From: Prolixibacteraceae bacterium
GTDB lineage: Bacteria > Bacteroidota > Bacteroidia > Bacteroidales > Prolixibacteraceae
DNA: 64,000 nt
Assembly: GCA_019856515.1 (NCBI GenBank)
Contig: CP082230.1
Coordinates: 62,001 to 126,000, forward strand
Direction of reading: 5' to 3'
The notes under the pieces are model-generated. The model ran no database searches. It was not told where the DNA came from and saw only the letters and a program-made list of their open reading frames with translations. This document shows positions 36,955 to 46,493 of the stretch, in pieces. Each line of letters begins with the position of its first letter. The stretch's first letter is position 1. Position numbers and translations under genes: made by a program.

Positions 36955-38016
36955 ATGGAGTATTGTCATCGTTCCCTTTATTACATTTTTAGTGTTTTAT
37001 TTTTACCTCTTTTAGTCTTTACATCTTGTTGTGGTCCTGATAAGGAATGTGACCCTTTAGAAGAGATGGGTAATGGTGTAAATCAGTGGACAGGAGTTGC
37101 TGTTTCTAAAGAAGGGCGAATTTTTGTCAATTACCCGAGATGGTCTGATGATGTTCCAATTAGTGTTGCGGAAGTCGTTCGAGGTGATGCAATGCCTTTT
37201 CCTGATTTAGAGTGGAATTCTGAGAGTGAGGATCATTTTATTGCAGTTCAATCTGTATATGTTGATTCAAAAGATCGTTTATGGGTTCTTGATACACGCA
37301 ATCCGAAGTTTAAAGGGGTCTTAGAAGGAGGACCAGTCCTATTTTGTTTTAACCTCTCTAATAATAGTTTGATTGAAAAGTACTATTTCCCTTCGGATAC
37401 TTACCAAAAAGGGTCTTATTTTAATGACTTGAGGGTTGACTGTAAATATGACGTTGTCTATTTGACCGATTCAGGATCTGGAGCGTTGGTCATTCTAGAT
37501 CTTAAGAATAAAGAAGTTAAAAGACGATTATCCCAGCATTATTCGACAAAGAGTGAAAAAGATCATTTGATGTGTAATGGTGTCCGATGGGATAATAGTG
37601 TTGACTCTGATGGCATTGCTTTAACTCCAGATGGTCAATTTCTATACTATATAGCACTAACTGGTCATACATTATACCGTATACCAACAGTAGTTTTAAG
37701 AGACTATTGTTTAGATGATGCAGAAGTGGCAGTTTATGTCGAAAAAGTTACTGAAGTTCCCGCTACAGATGGAATGATGTTTGATTCAAAGGGTAATTTG
37801 TGGATGGGAGGACTTGAGGATGATGCTATTAATAGACTATCTTCTCGTAATGAATTAGAGCAAGTGATCAAAGATGAAAGAATAAAATGGGCAGACTCTT
37901 TTGCTATAGATGGAAATGGATTTGTGTATTTTCCTACATCACAAATCTATTTAGATGAAAAAGATAGAGGTAAATACAAACTATATCGTTTTTTACCTCC
38001 TGTTTTAAAAAAATAA
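36955..38016 (+). CDS. Yellow / major-royal-jelly-protein family lipoprotein
   Basis: The 353-residue protein has a lipoprotein signal (LLVFTSC, candidate Cys25). The rest is a six-bladed propeller of the MRJP/yellow type: WTGVAVSKEGRIFVNYPRW at the start, SVYVDSKDRLWVLDTRNP, YFNDLRVDCKYDVVYLTDSG, DGIALTPDGQFLYYIAL, and MMFDSKGNLWMGGL. Bacterial members are usually annotated as L-dopachrome tautomerase-related or SMP-30/gluconolactonase-like; a true catalytic role is unproven. The protein is probably anchored in the outer membrane or periplasm. It is a single gene closed by a terminator. Confidence 0.88.
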   Translation: MEYCHRSLYYIFSVLFLPLLVFTSCCGPDKECDPLEEMGNGVNQWTGVAVSKEGRIFVNYPRWSDDVPISVAEVVRGDAMPFPDLEWNSESEDHFIAVQSVYVDSKDRLWVLDTRNPKFKGVLEGGPVLFCFNLSNNSLIEKYYFPSDTYQKGSYFNDLRVDCKYDVVYLTDSGSGALVILDLKNKEVKRRLSQHYSTKSEKDHLMCNGVRWDNSVDSDGIALTPDGQFLYYIALTGHTLYRIPTVVLRDYCLDDAEVAVYVEKVTEVPATDGMMFDSKGNLWMGGLEDDAINRLSSRNELEQVIKDERIKWADSFAIDGNGFVYFPTSQIYLDEKDRGKYKLYRFLPPVLKK

Positions 38017-38061
38017 GAAGTTCGGAATTTTAAATATACATGTTAAATATAGATTCGTTTG

Positions 38062-38107
38062 CACCTAGTTTTGACAATTTTTATTGTTAATAAACTAGGT
38101 GTTTTTT
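38062..38107 (+). terminator. Intrinsic terminator after the MRJP-family gene
   Basis: CACCTAGTTT (38062-38071) pairs with AAACTAGGTG (38092-38101), with a further inner stem (TGACAAT/ATTGTTA), and is followed by six T. Confidence 0.9.
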
Positions 38108-38252
38108 GTTCCAAAGTAACAACGTGTACAATGACATGGTAAAAAAAATATACTAGACTTATAAAGTGTTAATCGTATTGACATCAAAAGGATAAAACGT
38201 TAAAATTGTGTTTAGAAACTATTTTATTCTCCTTAAAACGAAGAACACAAAG

Positions 38253-39353
38253 ATGGATTATCTGTTTGTTATCGGCTTAGTAGTTATTTTTTTTCTATGT
38301 GCCTCTTTATTAAAACAATCGACTAAACAATTGTCTGACTGGATTTTTATTGGATGGATGTGCCTGACATCATTGTCTCTAATAACTTTCTTTTTATCAT
38401 CGCATAATCTATTCTCAGACTATCATTGGATTTATGAATTATGTTGTTCGAGTTATATACTTCATGGCGTGATATTCTATTTCTATACATTAAGTTTTCT
38501 GAATCCAAGTATTCATTTGAACTTAAATGTTTTGTGGCATTTATTACCCTTATTCATGCTTGTAACTTACAAGATTGTAATGACCAAGTTAGGATATTTA
38601 GATTGTTTAGAAGAGGGGGCATGTGATCATTCCCATAATATATATGCTATGATTGGCGAGGGATTCAAGTTTAGTGTAATATTCATTTATGTAATAACAA
38701 GTAATATATTAGTTCGTCAAAGAATCGAACAAACTAAGGGAAAAAAAATAGATCGTATGGGACTTCAGTGGATAAGTTCCATGGGAATGGGTTTTCTATC
38801 TCTTTTAACCTTAGTTTGTGCAATTAAGCTATTCGGAAATTATTTTGGCTCATTATTTATTGATTTAACAATGATTGTAAATATACTCATTACATTATCA
38901 GTTATTGGCCTAATCTATTTATATACTAGGTATGCTTTTGTGTTTGCACATCCTTTTGGTTTGGTTATTGATAATGAAGTTAAATCTCGTGAAGATGAGA
39001 CGATCAGTGAGGAGATGGTTCTACTATATCAAAAGTTAAGTAATATCGTTTTGGAACAACAGTATTATCTTGATGGGGATCTCACCTTACGAAAACTAGC
39101 TTCTTTAATAGGAATTCAGGAGCATCTCATATCTAATGCTATTAATAGAATTGGTAATTGTAGTTATTCGGACTATATTAATAAATATCGAATATCTCAT
39201 TTTATCTCCTTGATACAAGATAATAAACATGAGGAATACTCACTTCTACAATTGGCCTTTGAATGTGGTTTCAATTCAAAATCATCATTTAATCGTGTTT
39301 TTAAACAATTTAATGATGTGACTCCAACAGAATATATTCGAACTTATTTGTAG
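38253..39353 (+). CDS. Membrane-anchored AraC-family transcriptional regulator
   Basis: The preferred start is the ATG at 38253; an in-frame GTG at 38208 adds 15 residues with no counterpart. The N-terminal about 240 residues contain seven or so hydrophobic helices (MDYLFVIGLVVIFFLCASLL, then WKIVMTKLG-like loops and VIGLIYLYTRYAF). The last about 100 residues are an AraC DNA-binding domain with two helix-turn-helix units (LTLRKLASLIGIQEHLISNA; LLQLAFECGFNSKSSFNRVF). Such proteins sense a signal in the inner membrane and bind DNA directly. The target is not evident; the MRJP-family gene before it and the SusC/SusD block after it are candidates. Confidence 0.88.
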   Translation: MDYLFVIGLVVIFFLCASLLKQSTKQLSDWIFIGWMCLTSLSLITFFLSSHNLFSDYHWIYELCCSSYILHGVIFYFYTLSFLNPSIHLNLNVLWHLLPLFMLVTYKIVMTKLGYLDCLEEGACDHSHNIYAMIGEGFKFSVIFIYVITSNILVRQRIEQTKGKKIDRMGLQWISSMGMGFLSLLTLVCAIKLFGNYFGSLFIDLTMIVNILITLSVIGLIYLYTRYAFVFAHPFGLVIDNEVKSREDETISEEMVLLYQKLSNIVLEQQYYLDGDLTLRKLASLIGIQEHLISNAINRIGNCSYSDYINKYRISHFISLIQDNKHEEYSLLQLAFECGFNSKSSFNRVFKQFNDVTPTEYIRTYL

Positions 39354-40101
39354 TATCTTAAGTTATATGATCGAAATATTTTGATTAAAATGAGTCTTTT
39401 GTGGAGTATCAAGGACTTGTTTGTTGTGAGTGGTTATAGCGAATTCGTTGTCCATTCCCATATTTCCTAGAGTATTATAACTTCTTAAGTCATTAATTGT
39501 TTGTTGCCCTACTCACAATAAGTAGTTATCTTTTTAGTTAAAAAATATTGATGTTTGTCGATATCTGTTATTATATCATAGTAAGGTTTTGATTGCTAGA
39601 TCAAAATAAATTTTTCTTCAAGAATTGATTTTCACCTTTTGTTGTGATTGACAAGTTAGTTATATGCAATTATTTTTGTCACAGATACTTTAATAAGCGT
39701 TATTTAAAAACGACGTGATATATATTGATGGAGAAATAGACATGGAATTATTATCAATGTTCGATTGGTTACTCTTTGGTCTATTTTTGCATTCCATTGA
39801 AGTGTTTATTTGTAAGTAATTTGTGATTTGTTCTGTTAGTTTAAAAGAAGATCTATGTGTCTTCTTTTGATTTATGTGTAGTGTTGATTCGTAAAGGTAT
39901 AAAATCGTACAGTAAGATCATTTCTGCTTGTTCTTTGGAATAATTCTAGTTAGTTGTGCATATTGTTGATTTTTAGTTTAATATGACATGTTTTTTTGTC
40001 TTGTTCTCTGATTGTGAGGTTTCATATGACTATATGAAACGATGATTGTGTGTTATATCGTAATATTTGTTCTCGATGTAATAAATAATTGTCAAATCAT
40101 T
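39354..40101. other. Intergenic region before the SusC/SusD block
   Basis: About 750 bp AT-rich. It holds a short inverted pair TTGTGAGT (39424-39431) and ACTCACAA (39511-39518) and a 25-codon frame at 39742. No exact -7 box was found, although TAATATTTG near 40064 is close. It should contain the promoter and any operator of the downstream block. Confidence 0.5.
39742..39819 (+). CDS. Possible 25-residue hydrophobic leader peptide
   Basis: The frame reads MELLSMFDWLLFGLFLHSIE and five more residues, a single hydrophobic stretch. It lies alone before the SusC/SusD block. It may be a leader peptide, a small membrane protein, or chance. Confidence 0.2.
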   Translation: MELLSMFDWLLFGLFLHSIEVFICK

Positions 40102-41967
40102 ATGAGTAAGAGAAAAGGTAGTAAAATAAGAAAGGGAATTCAACTCTTAATATTAGGTGCAATTTTAGTTTTCTTCATTTTACAGCAGGTGGGATGGAAA
40201 GAAGTCGATTTTGAATCTTATTGTCCAATGGGAGGAATACAGTCAATCTTGACTTTAATGCAGGATGGTATAATTGCATGTAATATGACTTTTACTCAGA
40301 TGGTAATGGGAGTGTTATTTATTGTAATGATATTCATTCTCGGAAAACTTTATTGTAGTTATTTATGTCCAATTGGAACTGTTTCTGAATGGATTGGACG
40401 AATTGGAGACAAATACAATTTGCGTAGAGATATTAATGGAGTTCCTGATAAACTATTACGTGCGCTAAAGTATGTACTGTTATTTTTTACAATAACCATT
40501 ACGTTGAAAACAGGCGAGTTATTTTGCAAGCAATATGATCCGTTTTATGCATCAATAACGATGTTTGGTCACAGAGTAAACTATCTTTTTGCAACAATCT
40601 CCATTTTATTAATGGTATTAGGTTCATTGATGTATCGACTGTTCTGGTGTAAGTACTTATGTCCTTTGGGAGCAATATCAAATATTTTCAAGTATTGGAT
40701 CGGCGTAGTAAGTGTCATGTTGATTTTGATTACAGTTTACTTCTTTGAACTGGGCGTTGATATCTCTTATGTTGTTGCTGTGATATGTATTGTTGGATAT
40801 GTGGTTGAGATATATAGGTTAAAAACGACAGTAAAATCGGTGTTGAAAATAACGAGGCATACCAACATATGTATTGACTGTGGTCTATGTTCAAGAACTT
40901 GTCCACAAGGTATTGATGTTGCCGATTTAAGTGTCGTAAAACATCCTGATTGTAATATATGTGGAGATTGTGTCTCTTCATGTCCAAAGCCTGGTGCCTT
41001 GACCTTTAATGATAAGTTGAAGATGCAATGGTTGCCTGCGGTTATTGTTATTGCTCTATTCTTTACAGGCGTGATTCTGGGAAGCCTTTATGACCTGCCA
41101 ACTGTTTCGAAACAATGGGGAAGTCAAGATGAAATTAATAATTCTAAAACTGTAAGGATTGATCACTTGTCACACTTGAAGTGTTTTAGCAGCTCCATGG
41201 GATTTGTGCGACAAATGAAGGAAGTGAAAGGTATTACAGGTGTTGATACGTACATAAAAGATAGAACAGCAATAATTAGTTATGATACCACTAAGCTAAA
41301 GGCTGTACAGATAAGAAAGATGCTTTATGCAAGAAGTAAACAATTTGTTCAAAAACCAAAGCTTGATGAAGATTTGGTAGTGTATAAACTTCGATTGTCG
41401 AAGTATATCGACAAAGAGGATCTTAAAGACATGGCCAAAGGTCTGAAAGATAAAGGTATTTATCAGCTCGAGACTCAGTTTGATACTGAGATTCGTTTAT
41501 TGGCTTTTTGTAGTCCTAAACTGAGTGAGAATCAGGTTAAAGATTTATTTCATTCAGTGGATGATGGTAAGTTTAAAGTTGCACATATAACAACTTCTTC
41601 AGTACCTATTAATGGGAAAGGATTAATGAAGAGAACATTTAAGAACTATAAGGCCACATTTAATAAGTACAAATCATTTAATAAAGAGGAAATAGGAGTT
41701 GTACAATTTGATGTGTTGGAATTTCCTAAGAATGAACAGATGTTTCAACTACTTGCGAATCATTTAGGAAAGAGATATTTAACAACAGTTGCGATGGTGG
41801 CAAGATATGATGAAAAAGCCACTTTATCGATCTATTATGTCAAAAATACAATTGAACCAGCCTTAATTAATGAGTGGATTAATCAGCCAGAACTTTCTCT
41901 TGTTTATACCACTGGAGAGAAAGAAAATGTAATTAACCCATTTAAATTTAATAAGATAACAGAATAA
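40102..41967 (+). CDS. Membrane polyferredoxin (NapH-like) with degenerate HMA-like C-terminus
   Basis: The preferred start is the ATG at 40102 (MSKRKGSKIR), which gives 621 residues; an ATG 20 codons upstream extends it with no family support. The first 240 residues have several membrane helices and two C-x3-C-P motifs (YCSYLCP, Cys85/89; WCKYLCP, Cys183/187), as in NapH/RdxA proteins. Two [4Fe-4S] motifs follow (CIDCGLCSRTCP at 257-268; CNICGDCVSSCP at 284-295) and a further helix. The last about 270 residues are soluble and begin with a ferredoxin-fold, HMA-like segment whose second cysteine is replaced (CFSSS, Cys361). It probably passes electrons across or at the inner membrane. Only 25 bp separate it from susC, so co-transcription is likely. 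Confidence 0.85.
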   Translation: MSKRKGSKIRKGIQLLILGAILVFFILQQVGWKEVDFESYCPMGGIQSILTLMQDGIIACNMTFTQMVMGVLFIVMIFILGKLYCSYLCPIGTVSEWIGRIGDKYNLRRDINGVPDKLLRALKYVLLFFTITITLKTGELFCKQYDPFYASITMFGHRVNYLFATISILLMVLGSLMYRLFWCKYLCPLGAISNIFKYWIGVVSVMLILITVYFFELGVDISYVVAVICIVGYVVEIYRLKTTVKSVLKITRHTNICIDCGLCSRTCPQGIDVADLSVVKHPDCNICGDCVSSCPKPGALTFNDKLKMQWLPAVIVIALFFTGVILGSLYDLPTVSKQWGSQDEINNSKTVRIDHLSHLKCFSSSMGFVRQMKEVKGITGVDTYIKDRTAIISYDTTKLKAVQIRKMLYARSKQFVQKPKLDEDLVVYKLRLSKYIDKEDLKDMAKGLKDKGIYQLETQFDTEIRLLAFCSPKLSENQVKDLFHSVDDGKFKVAHITTSSVPINGKGLMKRTFKNYKATFNKYKSFNKEEIGVVQFDVLEFPKNEQMFQLLANHLGKRYLTTVAMVARYDEKATLSIYYVKNTIEPALINEWINQPELSLVYTTGEKENVINPFKFNKITE

Positions 41968-41992
41968 TAAAGAGTAATCAAAACCAACATAA

Positions 41993-44980
41993 ATGAAGCC
42001 TATCATTTTAATTTTATTGTCATTTTTTATAACATGTTCAGCTTGGGCACAAGGACGGTTGGTCAAGGGACACGTTATTGAAGCAGGGAAGGGGTTACCT
42101 ATGCCAGGAGTAACCGTAATTGAAAAAGGAACGTCAAATGGCGTTGTGACTGACCTAGATGGGAATTACACATTGCGGTTAAAACAAAAAGAATCCACAT
42201 TGATTTTCTCTTATCTAGCTTTTGAAACACAATTTGTTGCAGCCCAAGGTAGTGAAATAAAAACGGTCCGATTAAAATCACAAAAGCAAAAAATTGATGA
42301 AGTGGTTGTGATGGGATATGGTAGTGTTAAATCAAAAGAGTCTATTGTAGGTTCAGTTGAGCAAGTTAAATCAAAAGAACTTCTTCAGTTCAGTAATGCA
42401 CAGAGTGTTGATCAGATGCTTGAAGGACAAGTAGCAGGTGTGCAAATTGAGTCTGATAGCGGTGATCCAACAAGTCCTGTTAAAGTTCGTATTCGAGGGA
42501 ATAATTCTCTACCAGGGACTGGTTCAACTTTTACAGCCTCTAGTGAGCCTTTGTATATCTTGGATGGGGTACCACTTGTTGAGGCATTAAACCCAAATAA
42601 TGATAGCGGAACTGGGCAAAACGAAGATGTTGTGATCAATCCACTAGCCCTAATTAATCCTGAAGATATTGAGTCGGTATCAATTCTTAAGGATGCCTCA
42701 GCAGCGGCAATATATGGTGCAAATGCAGCAAACGGTGTGATAATCATCACGACGAAAAAAGGAGTCAAAGGACAAACTAAGGTTACCTTTTCACAGAAGA
42801 TGTTGTACTCTACACCGATTGATAAAATACAGTATCTTAATACGGAACAGTATGCGGAACTGTGTCATGAATTTTACCGCAATAGTGGCTATGCGGAAGA
42901 AGATATTCCTAGTTTAGTTGGTCCAACTGATGTTTACACTGATTGGCAGGCCCTGACACAACAGAATGCGATGTCTCGTCGTACCAATGTTGGCATTTCA
43001 GGAGGAGGAAATCGTTCAACATTTAGGTTATCCCTAGGCTATAATAGTAATGAAACAACAACAAAGGGGAATGATTTTCAATCTACCACGATGCGACTCA
43101 GTTTAACTCAGAAGCTTACAGATAATATTACATTAATCTATAATGGAGGACTTTCATCTTTTAAAACAGATAAGTATAGTGGTTTTGCGACATATGCTTA
43201 TAAACCGAATATCTCTCCTTATGATGAGAATGGTAATTATACACAAATGGATACATATGCCAATCCATTAGCTGATATTGAACAAAATACGAATAATTCA
43301 AAGAAATTTTATTCTAACAATAGTTTGAATTTAAAGGCAAAGATTTCTAAGAATTGGAGCGCTTCATCTCTATTGGGGATTGATTACACTCAAACCAAAA
43401 ACTATACCTTTTATTCGAAAGAAAATGGTAGGGGGAGAAAAAAAAATGGCTTCATAAAAGAAAGTCGTCTGGAAGATTTCAATTGGGTTAATTACAATCA
43501 GATCGAGTATAATGGAAGCTATTTGCGTCATACTCTTACCGGTTCTATCGGGATGCAGCTGTCTAAAGACGATAGAAATGGTTTGACTGTTACGCAAGAG
43601 AACCTTATTACTGAGAAAATAACGATTCCTGGTACTGGATCAAGTGATGAAGATACGAAAGCAAGTGGTACTACTAGTCAATCCGCAAATTTATCCTATT
43701 ATGGACGTTTAAACTATGACTTTGCAAAAAAATACTTCCTTTCTATAAGCTATCGAAGCGATGCTTCGTCCTATTTTGGTGGAGATAAAAAGCAAGAGAA
43801 TTTTATGTCTTTAGGTGGTTCGTGGATTGTCTCCAAAGAGAATTTTTGGAGAGAAAACGAGATCATCAACTTTTTGAAGATAAAAACCTCTTATGGAAAG
43901 CTTGGAAATGCAAGAGTAGGTTCATATTCTGCGAATGGTATTTACAGCTACAACACTTCGTCTGATTATAATGGAAATCTAGTCGCAACTCCTAATACGC
44001 CTCCAAATCCCGATTTAGGATGGCAAAAGACTTATAAGTTTAACTTGGCACTGTCCATGAAGGTCTTTAAGAAGTTCGGGATAGATATTGATTACTATAA
44101 TAATAAGACAAAAGATGGAATTATGTCTTTAAAAGTTGCTCCTGAGACAGGATGGACTTCTATTCCTGTCAATAGTGCTAATTTGACTAATTATGGGGTG
44201 GATATGACCTTAAAGGCAAATAATATTTCTTTAGGAAGTATTAAGTGGACATCTAATTTTAATATAGGATTAAATCGTAATCGCTTAGATGAATTAACCC
44301 AATATGAGGATCAACTTATTCAAGGCAATACAGGATTAATCGTCGGGGAATCAACCTCTATTATTATGGGAAGCAAATATGCAGGAGTAAATTCTCAAAC
44401 TGGTGATCCGATGTGGTATTTAAAAGATGGTACTGCAACAGATGACTATAGCCTTATATCTGGTGACCCGACACAAAAAGTGATTATTGGACAAAGTAGC
44501 CCAGACTTTATTGGCGGTTTTTCGAATAGTTTTAGTTATAAAGGATTCAGTTTCAGTTTTATGTTAACCTACGAGTATGGTGCAGATAAAATGATGCCAT
44601 ATCCGTCAAGAGATATGATGAATCCCAAGACCTTCCATCTATATAATAAGAGTGTGAATATGGTGGATCGTTGGCAAAAGCCTGGTGATATTACTGATGT
44701 CCCACGATTGGATCAAAACATTTCTTTTAATGCTTATAGTGACCAATTTATGTATGATATGACCAATATTTCATTGCGTTCTATCTCTCTCAACTATCAG
44801 ATTCCTAGTCGTTTTTGTGAGTCAATATATTTGAATAATGCATCTGTTGGAGTGAATGTTACAAATGTTTTTACATGGTATAAAGAAAAAACTCCAGAAG
44901 GTCGGAATGGTATTGAAGAGTATCGTTACCCATTTCCTCAGTCGAGAACTTTTGCTTTTCAATTAAATATAGGACTATAA
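41993..44980 (+). CDS. SusC/RagA-type TonB-dependent outer-membrane transporter
   Basis: The 995-residue protein has a signal peptide (MKPIILILLSFFITCSAWAQ), a carboxypeptidase-regulatory-like domain (GKGLPMPGVTVIEKGTSNGV), the TonB box/plug region (VVMGYGSVKSKESIVGSVEQ; PLYILDGVPL; ILKDASAAAIYGANAANGVI) and a 22-strand barrel. It forms the pore that imports large substrates with the SusD lid encoded 13 bp downstream. The substrate cannot be read from the sequence; the adjacent peptidases point to peptides. No ECF sigma/anti-sigma pair or hybrid two-component system is adjacent. Confidence 0.97.
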   Translation: MKPIILILLSFFITCSAWAQGRLVKGHVIEAGKGLPMPGVTVIEKGTSNGVVTDLDGNYTLRLKQKESTLIFSYLAFETQFVAAQGSEIKTVRLKSQKQKIDEVVVMGYGSVKSKESIVGSVEQVKSKELLQFSNAQSVDQMLEGQVAGVQIESDSGDPTSPVKVRIRGNNSLPGTGSTFTASSEPLYILDGVPLVEALNPNNDSGTGQNEDVVINPLALINPEDIESVSILKDASAAAIYGANAANGVIIITTKKGVKGQTKVTFSQKMLYSTPIDKIQYLNTEQYAELCHEFYRNSGYAEEDIPSLVGPTDVYTDWQALTQQNAMSRRTNVGISGGGNRSTFRLSLGYNSNETTTKGNDFQSTTMRLSLTQKLTDNITLIYNGGLSSFKTDKYSGFATYAYKPNISPYDENGNYTQMDTYANPLADIEQNTNNSKKFYSNNSLNLKAKISKNWSASSLLGIDYTQTKNYTFYSKENGRGRKKNGFIKESRLEDFNWVNYNQIEYNGSYLRHTLTGSIGMQLSKDDRNGLTVTQENLITEKITIPGTGSSDEDTKASGTTSQSANLSYYGRLNYDFAKKYFLSISYRSDASSYFGGDKKQENFMSLGGSWIVSKENFWRENEIINFLKIKTSYGKLGNARVGSYSANGIYSYNTSSDYNGNLVATPNTPPNPDLGWQKTYKFNLALSMKVFKKFGIDIDYYNNKTKDGIMSLKVAPETGWTSIPVNSANLTNYGVDMTLKANNISLGSIKWTSNFNIGLNRNRLDELTQYEDQLIQGNTGLIVGESTSIIMGSKYAGVNSQTGDPMWYLKDGTATDDYSLISGDPTQKVIIGQSSPDFIGGFSNSFSYKGFSFSFMLTYEYGADKMMPYPSRDMMNPKTFHLYNKSVNMVDRWQKPGDITDVPRLDQNISFNAYSDQFMYDMTNISLRSISLNYQIPSRFCESIYLNNASVGVNVTNVFTWYKEKTPEGRNGIEEYRYPFPQSRTFAFQLNIGL

Positions 44981-44993
44981 TTATAAGTGAGTT

Positions 44994-46448
44994 ATGAAAA
45001 CAATAAACTATAAACAGATTACGACTTGGATGGCTTCTGTAGTCCTATGCTTTTTAACTAGTTGTTCTAGTTTCTTAGATGTCGATGACGATACAAAGGT
45101 TTCAAACGATGAAATTTTTAGTACTATAGGAGGTGTGGCTGAAGCATTAAATGGAACCTACTATTTAATGGGAGATTTTTCTTACTATGGTTGTCAAATG
45201 ATGGTGTTACCAGGAATAAAAGGTGGAAATTTGAATGTGAATGACTTAACAAATCAATCGCCATTTTCATTTAATTATATTCCTTCTTATGAGTTCTCTC
45301 ATCAAGTGGCAGGAGATGATGACTACTCTAGTGATATATATGCCTCAATTTATGCTGTAATAAATGCTGCAAATAACATTATTAATAGCATTAATTCAGT
45401 AACAGATGGTACTGAAAAACAGAAGGTGCAAGCGTTAGCTGAAGCTAAGGCAATACGAGCTCTTGCTCATTTCGATTTAGCACGTCTTTTTGCACAACCT
45501 TATGGCTATACAGCTAATGCACAACATATTGGAATTGCATACTTAGAAAAGAACTTAAAGTATGACGAATATGCTTTAAGAGGTTTGCTATACGATAATT
45601 ATGAATCTATCATTTGGGATCTTTTATATGCAGAGTCGAACCTAGGTACTCCCTTAAATTCTGATAATGCTAGGAACCTTAAGGGATATTTCTCAAAAGC
45701 TGCTGCTCAGGCTTTATTAGCAAGAATCTATTTGTATAAGCAAGATTGGAACAAGGCCATTGAATATGCAAATAAAGTGATAAACAGTGGAGCTTACATT
45801 TTGTTAGATCAAAACGAGGTACCTTCTTATTATGAGAATAATATGGAAACAAGAGAAGATATCTTTATAATGGACAATAATGGACGTAATATTGCTGCAC
45901 CAGTTTCTGATAGAATTGGGATAAAAGATAATCGAACACAAATTTATTTAACTCCAAGTGAGGATATAAGACAGTTGTTCGATCAGAAAGATATTAGAGG
46001 TTCTTTGTTTGGCATTCAAATGGAAAAAACTCTTACTAAGAAGTGGGTAGAGTTTGCAGGTGATAAAGATCACTATACTCCAATTATTCGTTTAGCCGAA
46101 TTATATCTTATACGAGCAGAAGCATCGATGAACTTACCATCTCCAAATGAAGTCCAAGCGCGATCAGATCTTGATCGAATAAAGCAGAGAGCTAACCCTG
46201 AAGCTTTACCCACCCAATTATCTGGAACTCTTTTGAAGGAAGATATTTTTAATGAGCGTCGACGAGAATTGTGCTTTGAGGGCCATCTCTTTTTTGATAT
46301 TGTAAGGCAGGGACGTAATCTAAATAGAGTAGATTGTAATGCACTAAGGAATGTAAATATGTCTTATCCAAGCAATTTATTCATTCTTCCTATCCCTAAA
46401 GATGCAATGAATTATAATCCTTATATGATACAAAATCCCGGATATTAG
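44994..46448 (+). CDS. SusD/RagB-type surface lipoprotein
   Basis: The 484-residue protein starts with a lipoprotein signal (VVLCFLTSC, then SSFLDVDDD), the usual SusD start. It has the N-terminal EALNGTYYLMGDF region, TPR-like helices (AEAKAIRALAHFDLARLFAQ; SKAAAQALLARIYLYKQDW), and the C-terminal ERRRELCFEGHLFFDIVRQG block followed by LFILPIPKDAMNYNP. It binds substrate on the cell surface and closes the SusC pore. It is placed directly after susC. Confidence 0.96.
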   Translation: MKTINYKQITTWMASVVLCFLTSCSSFLDVDDDTKVSNDEIFSTIGGVAEALNGTYYLMGDFSYYGCQMMVLPGIKGGNLNVNDLTNQSPFSFNYIPSYEFSHQVAGDDDYSSDIYASIYAVINAANNIINSINSVTDGTEKQKVQALAEAKAIRALAHFDLARLFAQPYGYTANAQHIGIAYLEKNLKYDEYALRGLLYDNYESIIWDLLYAESNLGTPLNSDNARNLKGYFSKAAAQALLARIYLYKQDWNKAIEYANKVINSGAYILLDQNEVPSYYENNMETREDIFIMDNNGRNIAAPVSDRIGIKDNRTQIYLTPSEDIRQLFDQKDIRGSLFGIQMEKTLTKKWVEFAGDKDHYTPIIRLAELYLIRAEASMNLPSPNEVQARSDLDRIKQRANPEALPTQLSGTLLKEDIFNERRRELCFEGHLFFDIVRQGRNLNRVDCNALRNVNMSYPSNLFILPIPKDAMNYNPYMIQNPGY

Positions 46449-46493
46449 AGTTCTCAGTATAACGTAATATAAAACCATTTAATTTTATTGATA

